The position numbers and the translations under genes are program-made. Positions 1-11,573 of a stretch of DNA of 64,000 bases are shown here, one piece after another. How positions within the stretch are numbered: the stretch's first letter is position 1; each line of letters starts with the position of its first letter. Below the pieces are notes generated by a model, which saw only the letters and a program-made list of their open reading frames with translations, did not search any database and was not told the origin of the DNA. Origin of the DNA: Symsagittifera roscoffensis. Its lineage: Eukaryota; Xenacoelomorpha; Acoela; Convolutidae. The DNA lies in the NCBI RefSeq assembly GCF_963678635.1, contig NC_087068.1, forward strand, positions 40,821,649 through 40,885,648. The letters are read 5' to 3'.

Positions 1-594
1 CCAATCATGACGAGTTCTTGAAATTCAATCAACTTCTTTTCGGTTTCCTTGTTCTTTTATTTTTTTTTCCAATCTTCTAATGTTTTTGGCTAGTTCATAC
101 CACCGATGATCTGGTGCTTCGCTGCCCGAGATTAGTTTGATCTGGGCTGGCCATTTAGTGTATGTATACACTGGCCTATTATTTGGTCTCATTGCATTCT
201 TATCTAAATTTGTCAATACTTTCAGACCCAACTCATAAATTGCTTTTGTGATACAATTTTACGGCATCCAATTGCTGTCGACTCAACCTGAAATTTAAAA
301 AGCCGTTTTATTTGTTCAATTCGACACGGATATTTGAATGAAAATGCAAAGTTTTCTCAGAACGTTAAAAAAACGACGGGCGTATTCTTCATTAATTTCA
401 CCTCTCAAAGATTATGAACAATTTTGTGAATAAAAGAGTGGTCAGCTCAGTTTGAAAGCCGATTGAGATATTTCCAATTGAAGCGAGAAAATGAAATTGC
501 TATAGTTGATATAGTTGAAGATAACATATTCATTTCTTTGAATTTAGAGTTAATGTTGTTCAAAAAAATTTTAGGATATGGAGCAAACGAGTTT
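1..594. other. AT-rich non-coding sequence
   Basis: No gene is recognised. The only open frames are short, with no family motif and no flanking splice signals. The stretch is either intergenic or part of a 5' intron of the DOCK gene. Confidence 0.5.
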
Positions 595-838
595 CAAGAC
601 ACATGTAAGCATAAAGGAATATTCTAATGTCATATATCGCTTTGTTCGTTTTGTTGTCATCATATTTTAATAACCGAACCAAGCTTTTTAACAGCTTCAT
701 AACTGCTGAATAGTTCAAGGCACATGTAAGCATTAAGGAATGTTGTAATATCCTTTATAATTTTAATCGATTTCTCATTATATTTTAATAACTGAACGAA
801 GATATTTAACAGCTTTTCATATCTGATGATTAATGATA
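595..838 (+). repeat. Two-copy diverged tandem duplication (~122-bp unit)
   Basis: Two adjacent segments (about 595-716 and 717-838) share the blocks CACATGTAAGCAT, AAGGAAT, TATTTTAATAAC and TTTAACAGCTT in the same order and spacing. They differ by substitutions and small indels, so the duplication is old. Confidence 0.7.
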
Positions 839-2450
839 ACCTCAGCTAATTTTGTTAGTTCACTTGCTTTGCTTTGATGGAAACAACTGAGGTGTGTTAA
901 ATTAACGAAGTAAAGGCCAATTCGTTTTCTGTTTTTTTTTTCTCGCTTTTGATTTCGCTTCAAGTTCATATCTAATTGATTTGCTAATTGGAAGGCAAAT
1001 TACGCTCTTCAATCACGAAAATGCAATTGGTGTTAAAAAATGCACTTCACTCTTCGTCTTTAAAGAGGATTAAGTTTTTAGAATTTACAGCAAAATAAAT
1101 TACTTATTAACCATAAAAGATTTTTGAAAATCAAAGGGCTTTAAAATCATACATTTTTGAGTGTCAATGAATGAAGTGGTTTTGATTCTTGTGAGTTTTT
1201 TGTTCATAATTTTGATTTGTTTTTTTCTTAAATTTTTTGTGAGGTCAGTTCAAATTAATTTGCATTAAACAAAAGAAAAATTACGCTCTCCACTGAATAA
1301 AAAAAATGACGCAAAATATACGAAAATGGCTTCAAGTATCAAAATCGGATCTTCATATTAGTTTTCCCGGCAGAATCATAAATTTACCTTTGATCCGGTA
1401 TTCTCAAGTTAGGTTATTTAAAAAAAAGTGACAATCAGAAATTGTTCTTAATTTAAAAGAGCTTCAAGGCTATTTTTTCCTTTAAAGTTTGAATGTTGAA
1501 GTTTCTTTCAAAAAACAATTCAGTGTTTTGTCCTGTTTCCTTGCGTTCAGTGACTCTTCTCCACATGTCTGTTGGGTATGTGTAAATGGGTTGCTAACGT
1601 TATGAAAAAAATACAAGTTTTGTTTTGAAATGATTTTTGAAACGATAATAAGATATTTGCAAAGCTCTTAGCTAATTTTTACATTTTTTCGCTTCGCTGT
1701 TTTGACTGTCTCGTTCTGAAATTGTTTTGAGATATAGGATCGTAATGTGAATTCCCAATTTAGCATTTTTTTTGCAGATAATGATTAAGAATTTTTCGGA
1801 CAATTTAATCTTAGAGCTTTATAATTGTTTGAAATTTTGTCTCCTAGTAGGTGGTCGTACTCAGCTAGCACAGAGTAACGTTCCTACTTTGTTCAACATA
1901 GGTCTGCAGTTCAATTTTTTTCAGGAATTTTTGTTCAAGTCAACAAATGGTTATTTACACAAGCAAAGCTTGTGTCATAGTATAAACTCTCTTTTTTCCA
2001 ACCCAAGTCGCAAATATTGTTGCGACGCAAATATCTTCGCGACAAAATGTGTTCATTTTGAAAGTTTTCATTTTGATTAATGACCAGTTATTAAGTACAG
2101 CCAATGCTAAGGATCTTAAACCAAACAATTATATTACAAATAGCGCTTCAAGGTATCATGGATCTGTAGCGTAAAAGTAGGGAAAGAGACACAAAATAAG
2201 AGGGTCGGAAACTGGGCAGTATCGGATGTTTTGAATGAAATTTTTCGTATACCAGTTAAAATGCATTCCCTCTATAAATTGAGGCATGTTAATTGGTAAA
2301 TTTCTTTTTTTTTCAAATTGGCTGGTTCTGGTAATGCGTCATAATTCGCTTGCGTCACTTGGCATTTATGTAGAATCATCATTGGCGTGCTTCACCTAGG
2401 AAACTTTACTCATTCAGTTTTTCCCAGTGGCTTTATTGGTCATATTTTTG
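839..2450. repeat. Non-coding stretch with a degraded R-family copy
   Basis: About 1240-1580 is a degraded 3' part of the R repeat. It has the internal TTTTCCCGGCAGAAT and GAGCTTCAAGGC blocks and ends in the typical TTGCGTTCAGTGACTCTTCT terminus. The part before it carries GGAAGGCAAATTACGCTC, also an R-internal block. The rest (1590-2450) shows no gene. Confidence 0.6.
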
Positions 2451-2454
2451 TTTG

Positions 2455-2490
2455 TGTATGCAAAGTGCAACTTCGCCTCTGTGTGCATTC
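2455..2490 (+). repeat. 40-bp hairpin motif, partial copy
   Basis: GCAACTTCGCCTCTGTGTG matches the 3' half of the dispersed motif whose best copies read GCGAAGCTCAGCTTCGCCTC. The left stem arm has decayed here. Confidence 0.5.
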
Positions 2491-2589
2491 TTGGAATTTG
2501 CGTTCATTTCAACGTTTAGTTGTCATCTGTTTAAGAGTCGATTAACAGAGTTGAGACTCTTTTTACTTGCGAAAGCAAGTGTCTTGTAA

Positions 2590-2780
2590 TCTGTAACTAG
2601 ACTTTCTTTTTCCCGCAAACAACTTTTCTAACAAATTTTCAAATTACTTTTTTATCGAATTTTAACAACTTCCAGTTTCCTTCGCGTTTGTCCTAGAGGT
2701 AACGCGGTTGTCTTTGCACACTTAGGTCCAGGGTTTGTATCCCAACAGGATCTTGTGTTTTTTTTAGTTGAAATAAAATT
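2590..2780 (+). repeat. tRNA-derived SINE, copy 1
   Basis: About 2670-2755 looks like a tRNA: an A-box-like GTCCTAGAGGTAACGC, an anticodon-arm-like region around TTGTCTTTGCACAC, and a T-arm with GGGTTTGTATCCC as B box. A second copy sharing body and head lies at about 42700-42890, so this is an interspersed element and not a tRNA gene. Confidence 0.65.
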
Positions 2781-4669
2781 GAATTTTTTGGGGGTAAAAA
2801 TGGTTTGTCTGACATTCGTTGGTCTGCTAACGTTATGTCGGGTCAGATTCAACCTCACAGGTTTTCCCAGTGCTCTGGGCAAGTATCTTGGTAGTTGCTT
2901 TTTTTCATTGATTTTTTATTGGGACTTGAATTTTCCAGTTTTCATAAAATGATTTTTTTTCGGCTCAACTAGTCTCTGCTTAAAGGTTGTCGACGTTCCC
3001 GCTTGGTACGTGTGGTTCAGTTGCTAATTTAAAATTTCTTGCTTGGAATAATTGTGAGAGGTACTTTTTGATAAAAGCAGTTATTATGAAAATGTATGGA
3101 ATTGGGTTTTTAGTGTTTTTTATACGCTTTGGAAATTTTTTCTATGCTAGCAAAACTTTTAGTTACTCTCAAAGTTTTGCAATTTTGAGGTATTCTCCTT
3201 TCAACCGATTTTCAACACAGGAGTATCAATGGAAAACCGGTTACTCTCTTGTGTGCCTGCGTACTTTCCTGTCTCCTTTTACCTTACTTCTCTGTCTACT
3301 GCCTTCGAAGAAGTCTGTGAGGGATTATTTGGCTCATCTTTTTGATTTTTTTGTTTCAATGAATAGAATGAGTTGTGGAAAGCTCCCTGCATAAGCAGCT
3401 ACACTCAATTTTTTTAAACTATGGCTCTCGAAATATTCAATTTTAAATTTTTAACTGTTTTTGAATCACTATTTTCTCCAAAAACTAACCTCTAAAATCT
3501 GAAATTGTGGTTTTAAAGGAGATAACGGATAGCATAAGCTAATCTACAGCTTTACCGACAACTGGCATTTTTTTACCTAAAAAATAATCGTTTTCGGAAA
3601 TATCAAATAAAAGTGCTAATTTGTTGGCACTTTTGCTATATTTCAAATAAATTATATTTGAGCATAAACAATTTAATGGCATATTTTGCTGCTGTAATTT
3701 TGGTTAATGCTAGGTCCCTTTTGAAACAAAACATGTATTATGATCATGTATGGGATTTGTTGTTTTTAGTTTTTTATTCAGACGCTTTGGAAGTTTTTTG
3801 CACTATTTACTCATTTCCCATTTTCTCAAACAATGAATGCACAAATCTGAGATGAAGGTTTCAATCAAAAGAACAAAGAACAGATCTCCCCTAACGGCTA
3901 TTCCCTCAATTCATTTGAAAAAGTTTTTGCCTCAAACAAGCCCATTTTTTGACATTTTAGTTGATTTTTAAAATTTTTTGACTTTTTTCAAAACCTACAC
4001 CGCAAAATCGGAGACTAAGGGTTCAACCAAAAAACAGATATGCGAATCTTATCTGCGCAGCCCTGAATGCCCTGAATTTCGAAAAAATCTATGCCCTGAA
4101 TTTCGAAAAAAATATTTGGCCTTGTAAATGTCCCATTTTTGTGAAAGTTTTCCTGTTTTTTTGGAAAGTTATTCTTTTTTATTCAAAACCCAACCTGCTG
4201 ATTCTGAGGTTGGTAGTTCCTTGAAACTTAGATTTTTGCTGCGTAATCTGTTTCAACTTGTTTTTTTTTGTTGTTGTTGTAGAAAAGCTGATATGGATTT
4301 CGGGAGAGTTCAAATTAAAAAAATAGGGTGTGAAAATTTTCGATGTAAAAATCAGGGTGTGAAAAGCAGAATCCATTCCCATGCCTCAGTCTAGAAAACT
4401 TAATGGATTAGTGAAAAGTCAATTTTATGGTTTTTGACCGATTTTTGGAATCTTTTTCACTTTTGATGAAAACTACCCCCTCGGATCTGAGTTAAAGAAT
4501 TCAATTGAAACTGCAAGTAGTATTTTCTCCTTTAAATAAGCAGTTAATCCCCTACTCAAGCAGAGAAAGCCTAGGGTCTTTTTGGAAATTTTTAACCCAG
4601 GGTAGCGTCCATTTTTTTGAAATTTTGAAAATTACTTATTTCCGTATTAGTAGAATATTTGATTAAAGA

Positions 4670-4820
4670 TATTATAACAGGTAGATCCAGCCTAAGCTGG
4701 ACCACTAGTTAACTTCAAGGCGACTGTGAAGCAGATGGTGGGACTTGAGACTCCTAATTAACTGGTCGGAGACTCAAATCCGGAACATTTAAGTAGTTGT
4801 TTTTTTTTGGTCGAGTTTTC
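4670..4820 (+). repeat. tRNA-like SINE head
   Basis: GGCGACTGTGAAGCAGATGG, then GGGACTTGAGACTCC, and a B-box-like AGACTCAAATCC about 55 bases on. It is followed by a T run and a non-tRNA body containing GCTTTATTGGTGGCTAGTG, which recurs near 25930 beside another tRNA-like head. Confidence 0.5.
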
Positions 4821-4999
4821 ATAACATTGGCATTTTGATAGAAACTGTAGCTGCTTTATTGGTGGCTAGTGTTAGCAAAATAACAAGCGGTCGCGGAACA
4901 GATTTGAAAACCTGATACTCCTAAGCTCGACAAATTTTTTAATGTTTATTTTTAATTTTTCCTTAATTCTTTTTGGAGCTCTTTTTTGCATTTTTCTAG

Positions 5000-5040
5000 C
5001 TTGCCTTTGGGAAGCGCAGCTTCGCCTCTGTGTAAGTTTT
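5000..5040 (+). repeat. 40-bp hairpin motif, copy
   Basis: GGAAGCGCAGCTTCGCCTCT followed by GTGTAAG. It has the right stem arm and conserved CCTCTGTG tail of the dispersed hairpin motif. Confidence 0.55.
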
Positions 5041-5904
5041 TTCAAATTTTCTTGTAAACTTCTCTTCTATATCTGAGATCTTAGGTCAAATCCAAAGTGC
5101 GGGTTGTAGGAATCTTCTTTGCATATGAATTTTCTCGAGAACTACCCTCCTTAAACTGAGTTATTGGGTTTAATCTGTTATTACAGCTTGCGTGCATTTA
5201 TTCTGCATAAACTGCTACTCTCAATTTTTTTACACAAAAAACTATGATTCTCAGAAATGTCAAATTTTGATTTTTTGTGCTGTTTTCGATAGCTATCTTG
5301 CAATATCTAATACTAAAGGCTTAATCGAAACAACAGATTGTTGAAAGCCTTCGTCTATAATTGGCTACGACCATTTTTTCTTTGGAACTATGACCATTTT
5401 GTGGACATTTTTCTGACCTTCTCGAAAACTGCTGTGTCAATTCTCAGGTTAAGTAATCAATCGAGAAACCCCGTTTTTGGGAATCTTCCCTACTTCAGCG
5501 GTTATTACCTGCTTTTTGCAGAAGAGATGATGATTTTCTGAGATGAAAAGCACCATAAAAAACGGTTGCGAGAAATTTTCCCGCAGAAGCGGCGCCTCGC
5601 TAATATTTGTAAAAAAAAACTGTTTCGTCTCCGGGGAAATTTCCAAAATGTATCAAAATTTTTCATTCTTTTCAGTTATTTCATTAGAGAAGCAGCTAAG
5701 ATTCTGGACAAAGTGTATTTTTTGAAAGTACGCATTTCGTTCCGCATCAGTACTAAATAATCAAAAGATATCAACCACCTACCTCCAGCTTTAACTGGAC
5801 CCGTAGTTGTATTTTATCGAGTCATAACAAAACTTCTTTTGGTTCACCTAGTTTTTTTTCACATTTAAATTTTTCTCGACCTATGTTTTTTCTAATGTTT
5901 GTAT

Positions 5905-5948
5905 TGTATTGCAAGTGGTGCGAAGCTCCGGTTCGCCTCTGTATACAT
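5905..5948 (+). repeat. 40-bp hairpin motif, good copy
   Basis: GCAAGTGGTGCGAAGCTCCG followed by GTTCGCCTCTG. The arms GCGAAGC and GGTTCGC nearly pair. Its upstream flank (TGTTTGTATTGTATTGCAAG) is shared with copies at 11040 and 43650, so the motif marks the end of a longer element. Confidence 0.65.
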
Positions 5949-6139
5949 AGGTTGCGTTGATTTCTTTCAGGAGAAGTCTTACAATTGACTCTTTTTCCTC
6001 GGCTCCTGACATACTGACTAATTAGGCCATGACAACCATATTTGCTCTTCATATTTTTACTTTGTAAAACCACTCATTACACCATAAAATTGATGCTTTT
6101 GTGAGGTGGGGCGAGGAAGGAAAAGAGCCGTAACATTTT

Positions 6140-6425
6140 TCCAGGCTCAAAGTTACTTTTCGCTGATTTACTTTTGTTTTCTCTCTAAGTTTTTAAGTTC
6201 AGTTCATTTCCTTTCTTTTGTTCAACGAAAGGCAAACTCCACTATCCAACAGCAAAAGTGTGGAGGTCACAAAAAAATTTTACTTCTTGATTCACTTTTC
6301 TCAAATAAGGTGCACTAATTTTCTCTAATTTTATCAAAAAAGTGTCACCTCTATAGAAATTCAAAGAGCTTCAAGGGCATCCTTTTTTGTATAGTTGCGT
6401 TCATTGGCTCTTCCACTTGTCTGTG
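6140..6425 (+). repeat. R-family repeat, partial copy
   Basis: Shares with other R copies the ordered blocks GGCTCAAAGTTACTTTTCGC, GAAAGGCAAACTCCACTAT, CAACAGCAAAAGTGT, TTTTATCAAAAAAGTGTCA and AATTCAAAGAGCTTCAAGG, and the terminal TGCGTTCATTGGCTCTTCC. Confidence 0.75.
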
Positions 6426-6944
6426 TCTATGTTCAATCTTTTTCGCTGATGAATCTTCGATTCTTTGCGGATTCACCAATTGCATTTGATTTGATGAGGA
6501 TTCTTTTTGTTGTTTGAAATTTTATGCTTTTCAACTCATTTTCAAGACTCTTTATGAAGCAATGGAAGAGTTTTGTGAGTCTGTAGCCGATATCTATTTG
6601 TAAGTTTCCAAGAAATTTTTTCCAAGATTTTTTAAGTTCAAGGTTCCGGCGACAATTATTGGCAAAGTTCTTGCATATTTTCCATCTAATCATGGAATGC
6701 TTCTGATTACACTCGATGGGTTATTTCTATTGAATTTTTTTCAAGTATCACGAAACGAAGTGAAGACACCTATTTAGGTGGTACGTTTGTTTGTTCTCCA
6801 GAAAATTTTGATCAAGCTCAAGTTGGTTTTCAGATTTCCTTTCAAGTTCTATTCAACCTTTTTGATCAGAGGAAAAAACTACCTTTTCCAATTACAGATG
6901 AGTAAATGGCGCAGTAATCTGGATGAATTTTATTTTCGGGCAGG

Positions 6945-7215
6945 AAAAACCTTTAAAGTTTGTTCAGGCTCAAATTTACTTTTAATAGCTGTTTGTCTTT
7001 TGATTTATTTTTAGGTCCAGATCATTTCCTTTATTAAAAGGAAGGCAAACTCAACTATCGAACAGCAACAAAATTCTAGCTTCGAAAGTGGAATTTAATT
7101 TTCAGATTTCCCAGCAAAGTAAAACTTATTGATCCAGTTTTCTCAAATGGGATAAATTTTATCAAAAATTGGTCAGTTATAAATTGTTCTAGAAATTCAA
7201 AGAGATCTTCAAGGG
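6945..7215 (+). repeat. R-family repeat, partial copy
   Basis: R-internal blocks in order: CAGGCTCAAATTTACTTTT, GGAAGGCAAACTC, CGAACAGCAA, CAGATTTCCCAGC, TTGATCCAGTTTTCTCAAAT. Both termini have decayed. It lies head-to-tail with the next copy. Confidence 0.7.
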
Positions 7216-7249
7216 CATCTTTGTTTGAAATTGTGATGTTGTGATTTTT

Positions 7250-7688
7250 AAGTGTAATGAATGTAATGAGTACTCTTTTATAGGTATATAGGTCTCGCTG
7301 ATTTTTTTTTGTTTTTTTTTCAGGAAAGTCCTGTTCACGCTCAATTTGATTTTTCGCGGTTTGACTTGTGATTTCTTTTTGCATTTTTATTGTTAAAAGA
7401 AATCTTCACTATCAAACAGCAATAGTTTAAAGGTCACGAAAAACGTGATCGACTTCTAATTTCGAAAATGGAAATTAATTATCAGATGTCCCAGCGAAAT
7501 AAAAGTTTTACCTATTGCTCCAGTTTTCTCAAATTGGGTTAATTTTAGCATAAGAGTTTCCATCATAAATTGTTCTACAAATTCAAAGAGCTTTCAGGCT
7601 ATCGATTTTTTTCTTCGAAGTTCAAAAGTTGAAGATTTTTGAAAAAATCTGTCTGTTTTTTCAGTTTCCTTGCGTTCATTACTCTTTT
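7250..7688 (+). repeat. R-family repeat, near-full copy (~439 bp)
   Basis: Starts with a decayed AATGAATG...GAGTACTC terminus followed by the TATAGG block, and ends TGCGTTCATTACTCTTTTCC. The interior has GGAAAGTCCTG, GAAATCTTCACTATC, CAGCAATAG, GGTCACGAAAAACGTGATCG and CTATTGCTCCAGTTTTCTC. The open frames found here are repeat-derived. Confidence 0.75.
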
Positions 7689-7699
7689 CCAACTGTCAG

Positions 7700-9570
7700 T
7701 TGGCTATGTCAATTTTTTTCTGTTAACTGCGTTCGTTGGCTCTTTTCCAACTTTCTGTTAGCAAAGTTTTTGGTATTCATTTTCATGTCTTCAATTCAAT
7801 TCAGATTCAATTCAGATTCATTCAAAAATTTTCAAGCAGAATAAAAGTTTTAACGGTCGTGTTACCTCATTTGGGTTACTTTTATTGGATATGTTTCAAG
7901 CATAATCATTTTCAAAGATTTAGGCTCCTAGATTTGTTAAACTGCTCAAAAGTTATACTTTTGGGCTTTTCGTCCAGTGATACTTGTCACATTCTGTTAT
8001 AGGAAAGAAGATATACAATAAATTTCAGTTAATTTCAGTTACAATTAATTTAGTTCTCGGCTGTATGAAACTTGTATTGTTCTGTATTTGTCAATATGAC
8101 TAAACTATATCAAAATTATCCATTTAAAAGCATTTGCTGGCATTCGGATTGTAATTTTTAGATTTCTCAGCGGTATAAAAAATTATCTATTTTTCATTTG
8201 TTTTCATTGTTAGATTGTCTTATGAAAAAGTTTCAATCATCAAAGGAGTTTTATATTCAAGGAGCTTTTAGGACATGTATTTTTATTGGAAATTTCTAAT
8301 TATCAAAAGAAACAAAGTATTCCGGTCGATAAAGTGTATTTAAAAGTTGAAATATATTTTGATAACTTTAAATTCGTTGGCTGTTTTTTCATTTCCTATA
8401 AAGTTCACTTTAAATCAAAATTGTTTTGAGTGCAGAAATTTTGAAGCTGGAGCTTTTATAGTGAATCATTCAAGACAAATTTTTGTACTAATTAAAATTG
8501 AAAATAGCCAATTTTTACCGGTTGGTAGAGTGAAACAATCGGTATTTATATCTGCGTTGATTTTTGAATCGTCAGATTCTTTCCTGTATCACCAAATAAG
8601 GCAACCGTAGTTTCGAAGACTGATAAGACAATTCTGATAGAGAAGACTGATTGGTGATTTTTTATCTTTGCCCTGCCTAATTCTCGTAATTTTAGACAAT
8701 GCTTATCATGTTTTTGATTTGAAAAAAAAAACGGTAACGTCATTGTTTTTGAAGTGCGTAAAATCATCTACAATTGTTCACAAGTAGCACAGAAAGTTCC
8801 GACCGCAATCTGTAGAAAACTACGGTTTGGATAGTTTTTTTTTCCAAATGAATGTAGTTTTTTCTGCTTGGTGTGATAAAAGGATCTGACGTAACAATAT
8901 AATTTAGGCATTTTAGACAGTCATAGTAATATAGGCAAATTAGACAGTTTTGTAGAAAAATGACTAGGAAAACTAAAACTAAGTTTCAAAAAAATTTTGG
9001 TTCCCAAAATGAAGCTTAAAAACTCCAACAAATAGTTTTACTCGCTCAAAAATAAGTTTGAAGGTTTTAAATTAGGCATAATTCAGCTGTTGTAAGCCTG
9101 CTCGCTTGCTTTATCTGCTCGAATTAAGACGATAAATCAAAAATTTCAAACCGGTTTTTCTCGACACTAGAAAAAATGAATTTTTAAGGTGGTCGAATCA
9201 CGACTGAAAGGGCTTTAATATAATATATCACTCAAACCAGTCTGATGATTATTTGTGGTACTTGATTTTGTCTCGAAAACAAAAAGAAAAAAACTAAATT
9301 ACTCACGAATACGAAGTTCCTCGCCATTTTCAATGGTCGGAACAAAAAGAAAACAAAAGCAAAAGTTCATTCGTGTAGAATTTTTTTTGAGCTATGAGTT
9401 TGATTATTTCTGCACATTTGCTGGAAGCTATCAAATTAGGAACTTACAAAATCGTCTTTTCTGATTTTAAAAGTTTCGAACTGAAAAATGCTAATTTTTT
9501 TCCAGATGTTCATGATTTGAGAAATCCAAGGAAGGGATCTAACACGTTAGTCGAGTCTCATCGCTGCATT
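7700..9570. other. Non-coding stretch with weak repeat remnants
   Basis: No gene recognised. About 8120-8320 contains heavily diverged R-family blocks. About 9130-9180 (GACGATAAATCAAAAATTTC then CAAACCGGTTTTTCTCGAC) is in inverted orientation to similar sequence near 22040-22080, evidence for another old interspersed family. Confidence 0.5.
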
Positions 9571-9576
9571 CTGTTT

Positions 9577-10020
9577 AAGAGTAATGAACGTAGTGAAGAC
9601 TCTTTCTTAAAATTGGCATAAAAGTCTAATAACTACAGATATGCATTCATACATATTGATGCATTTATGAATGCAATTAGGTATATATTGCACTTGATGA
9701 GTTCAATTGAAATTCATCTGCTGAAATCGACAAATATAGCACTCTCCAAATACGAACGTGGAAATGGCGCAAAAAAACGTGAAAGATTTCTAGTTTCCAA
9801 ATTGGAATTTATTTTTTTTTAGCTTTCCAGCGGAATAAAAATTGCACCTGTTGAGCCAGTTTTCTCAAGTTGAGTGTATGTTATCAAAAAAGCGCCAGTC
9901 ATAAATCGTTCTGGAAAGTCAAAGAGCTTAAAGAGCATCTATTTTTTTCTTTGAAATTCGAAAGTTGAGATTTTTTCAACAAATTCGGTGTTTTTTTTCT
10001 GCTTAATTGCGTTCATTCTA
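9577..10020 (+). repeat. R-family repeat, full-length copy (~444 bp)
   Basis: Begins AAGAGTAATGAACGTAGTGA and ends ATTGCGTTCATTC, with the ordered internal blocks CCAGCGGAATAAA, GAGCCAGTTTTCTCAAG, AAAGAGCTTAAAGAGCATC and AATTCGAAAGTTGAGA. The two ends are inverted repeats of each other, as in DNA transposons. Confidence 0.75.
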
Positions 10021-10059
10021 ACGATTTTTGAACCGTTCTTCCAACTTCTTGATTTTAAT

Positions 10060-10460
10060 CGAAAACTACTTCCCAATATGAGTTCATAGTATCAATGGAG
10101 AGAACAGGTTATGTGAAGCCACCGTGCATAAGTGGCTAGTCCCAATTTGTTGACATAAAAGTAATGGCCCTCGGAAAAGTCAAATTGATCTTAGGAAAAT
10201 TGTGATTTTTTTCACCATTTCTGAAACTTTTGACTATTCTACCCTCCCTGAAAACTACCCTCTCAAATCTGAGATTTTCGGTCCAAAAGAGAGGACGAGT
10301 TGTGAGAAGCTACCCTGCATTAGCAGCTACGCCCAACTGTTTTTACACCAGCAGTTATGGCCCTCGGAGATGTCAAAGTTTCGATTTTTGACCGTTTTTG
10401 AAACTTTGTGACTTAATTATCGAAAAGTTGCCCTCCCAAGTTACCCTCCCAAATCTGAGG
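10060..10460 (+). repeat. Second field of the ~200-bp satellite-like repeat
   Basis: Two successive units of the 3.2-5.5 kb family. Each has the 'gtgaagccaccgtgcat/gagaagctaccctgcat' segment, a TTATGGCCCTCGGA block, TCAAAG/TTTCGATTTTTGACC and CTACCCTCTCAAATCTGAG. Confidence 0.6.
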
Positions 10461-10469
10461 CGGCAAAAA

Positions 10470-11030
10470 TATATCATCATGAGCGCACATCGTTTAACTT
10501 TTGGACCTATTCCCGGCTTTTTGACTTTTAAGAAATTGTTATTTCAATAATTTCAAAGTAATAATTTTTTAACCTATTTTTTAGTTGAAAATAAGCCATC
10601 AACTTGTAAATTGAGCAATTTTTGCTTGTTCCGATTTCTTATATTGACAGTTTTCGCATCAGTACGTGTTCTTAGAAAATATCAAACAAGAGTTGTTTCA
10701 GCTTCAGCTGGTCTAATTTACTTTGCATTCGCTACTGATATATCTATCGTGGTATGTTTTTTGACTAAAGTTTCAGCTTATTGGATGTCGGCTTCAATTC
10801 TGTAGGCTTGTTTACCGATTTTTGTTCTTCATATGTAGTACTGTGACATCAATTTTAATAGCCGAAAATTAACCTCAATAGAACTTCTTTGAAAAACTTA
10901 GAATAAATTCAAACACAGAAAAATGCTTTTTGTTTTTAAATTTTCTCAATCGATTTTCCATTACTTTCAATATTAACCTTGTTCGAAGTTCTATTTGCTT
11001 ATTTTTTAAGCGTTGTGGTGCGCTCATCCT
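10470..11030. other. Non-coding stretch
   Basis: No gene recognised. A 64-codon open frame at 10611-10805 has no family motif and no convincing splice context. Confidence 0.45.
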
Positions 11031-11037
11031 ATAATTG

Positions 11038-11082
11038 TTGTATCGCAAGTGGTGCGAAGCTCAGCTTCGCCTCTGTGTCAAG
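11038..11082 (+). repeat. 40-bp hairpin motif, best copy
   Basis: GCAAGTGGTGCGAAGCTCAG followed by CTTCGCCTCTGTGTC. The arms GCGAAGCT and AGCTTCGC are perfectly complementary with a two-base loop, so this is the best copy for a consensus. Confidence 0.7.
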
Positions 11083-11573
11083 CAAGTGTAGAAAAAATAA
11101 GTAATTAGTAATTATAAAATATCTGTTCCCTAATATTGACCCGAAAAAGCAAATGGCTTTTTTTGGTATTTGTTGGTAAATAGCAAAACTTGGTACGATG
11201 TTAAAGTAATCATGTTTTTTGTTCTAATTTTGAACTGTTGAATTGTTTTCATTTTAAACTGTTAACTTGTTTTAACCTCCTTGTTTTCGAGATATCGCAG
11301 TTTTTAGAATTTTTTGTAGTTTTCTCAGTTTTCCATGAAAAATGGCAATTTAATAACAAGCAGCCCATAGATGTGAACACTAGTTTTCCCTAAGTTTTTG
11401 AAATAGATTTTATTTTTGAATATCTTAATGTGAACGAGTCTTTTTTCATTGATTATTTTGTTTCGTTTTCTACGTAATTAATCCAACCTGTAAGGGTGGT
11501 TGCTTAGAGGATTCTAGGATCCCGTTGTCTGTCCTCTCCAAGTCTTATACTTAGATGCTCTGATTGTATGTTT

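Larger units (their letters stand above)
3190..5540 (+). repeat. Diverged satellite-like repeat field (~200-bp unit)
   Basis: Blocks recur in one orientation: an ACTACCCTC...TCTGAG segment, a 'gaagct-ccctgcataagcagctac' segment, CTATGGCTCTCG, and a run resembling TCAAATTTTGATTTTTGACC. Units are visible near 3190-3520, 3640-3860, 4000-4100, 4440-4560 and 5110-5480, and again at 10060-10460. Open frames here, including one of 135 codons at 2987-3394, are by-products of T-rich repeat sequence. Confidence 0.6.

Noticed and set aside
2987-3394. 135-codon plus-strand frame
   Set aside because: Phe/Leu/Ser-rich translation of T-rich satellite-like repeat, not ATG-anchored in a gene context, repeated elements inside.
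7076-7384. 102-codon minus-strand frame
   Set aside because: Lies wholly in R-family repeats and lacks motif or splice support.
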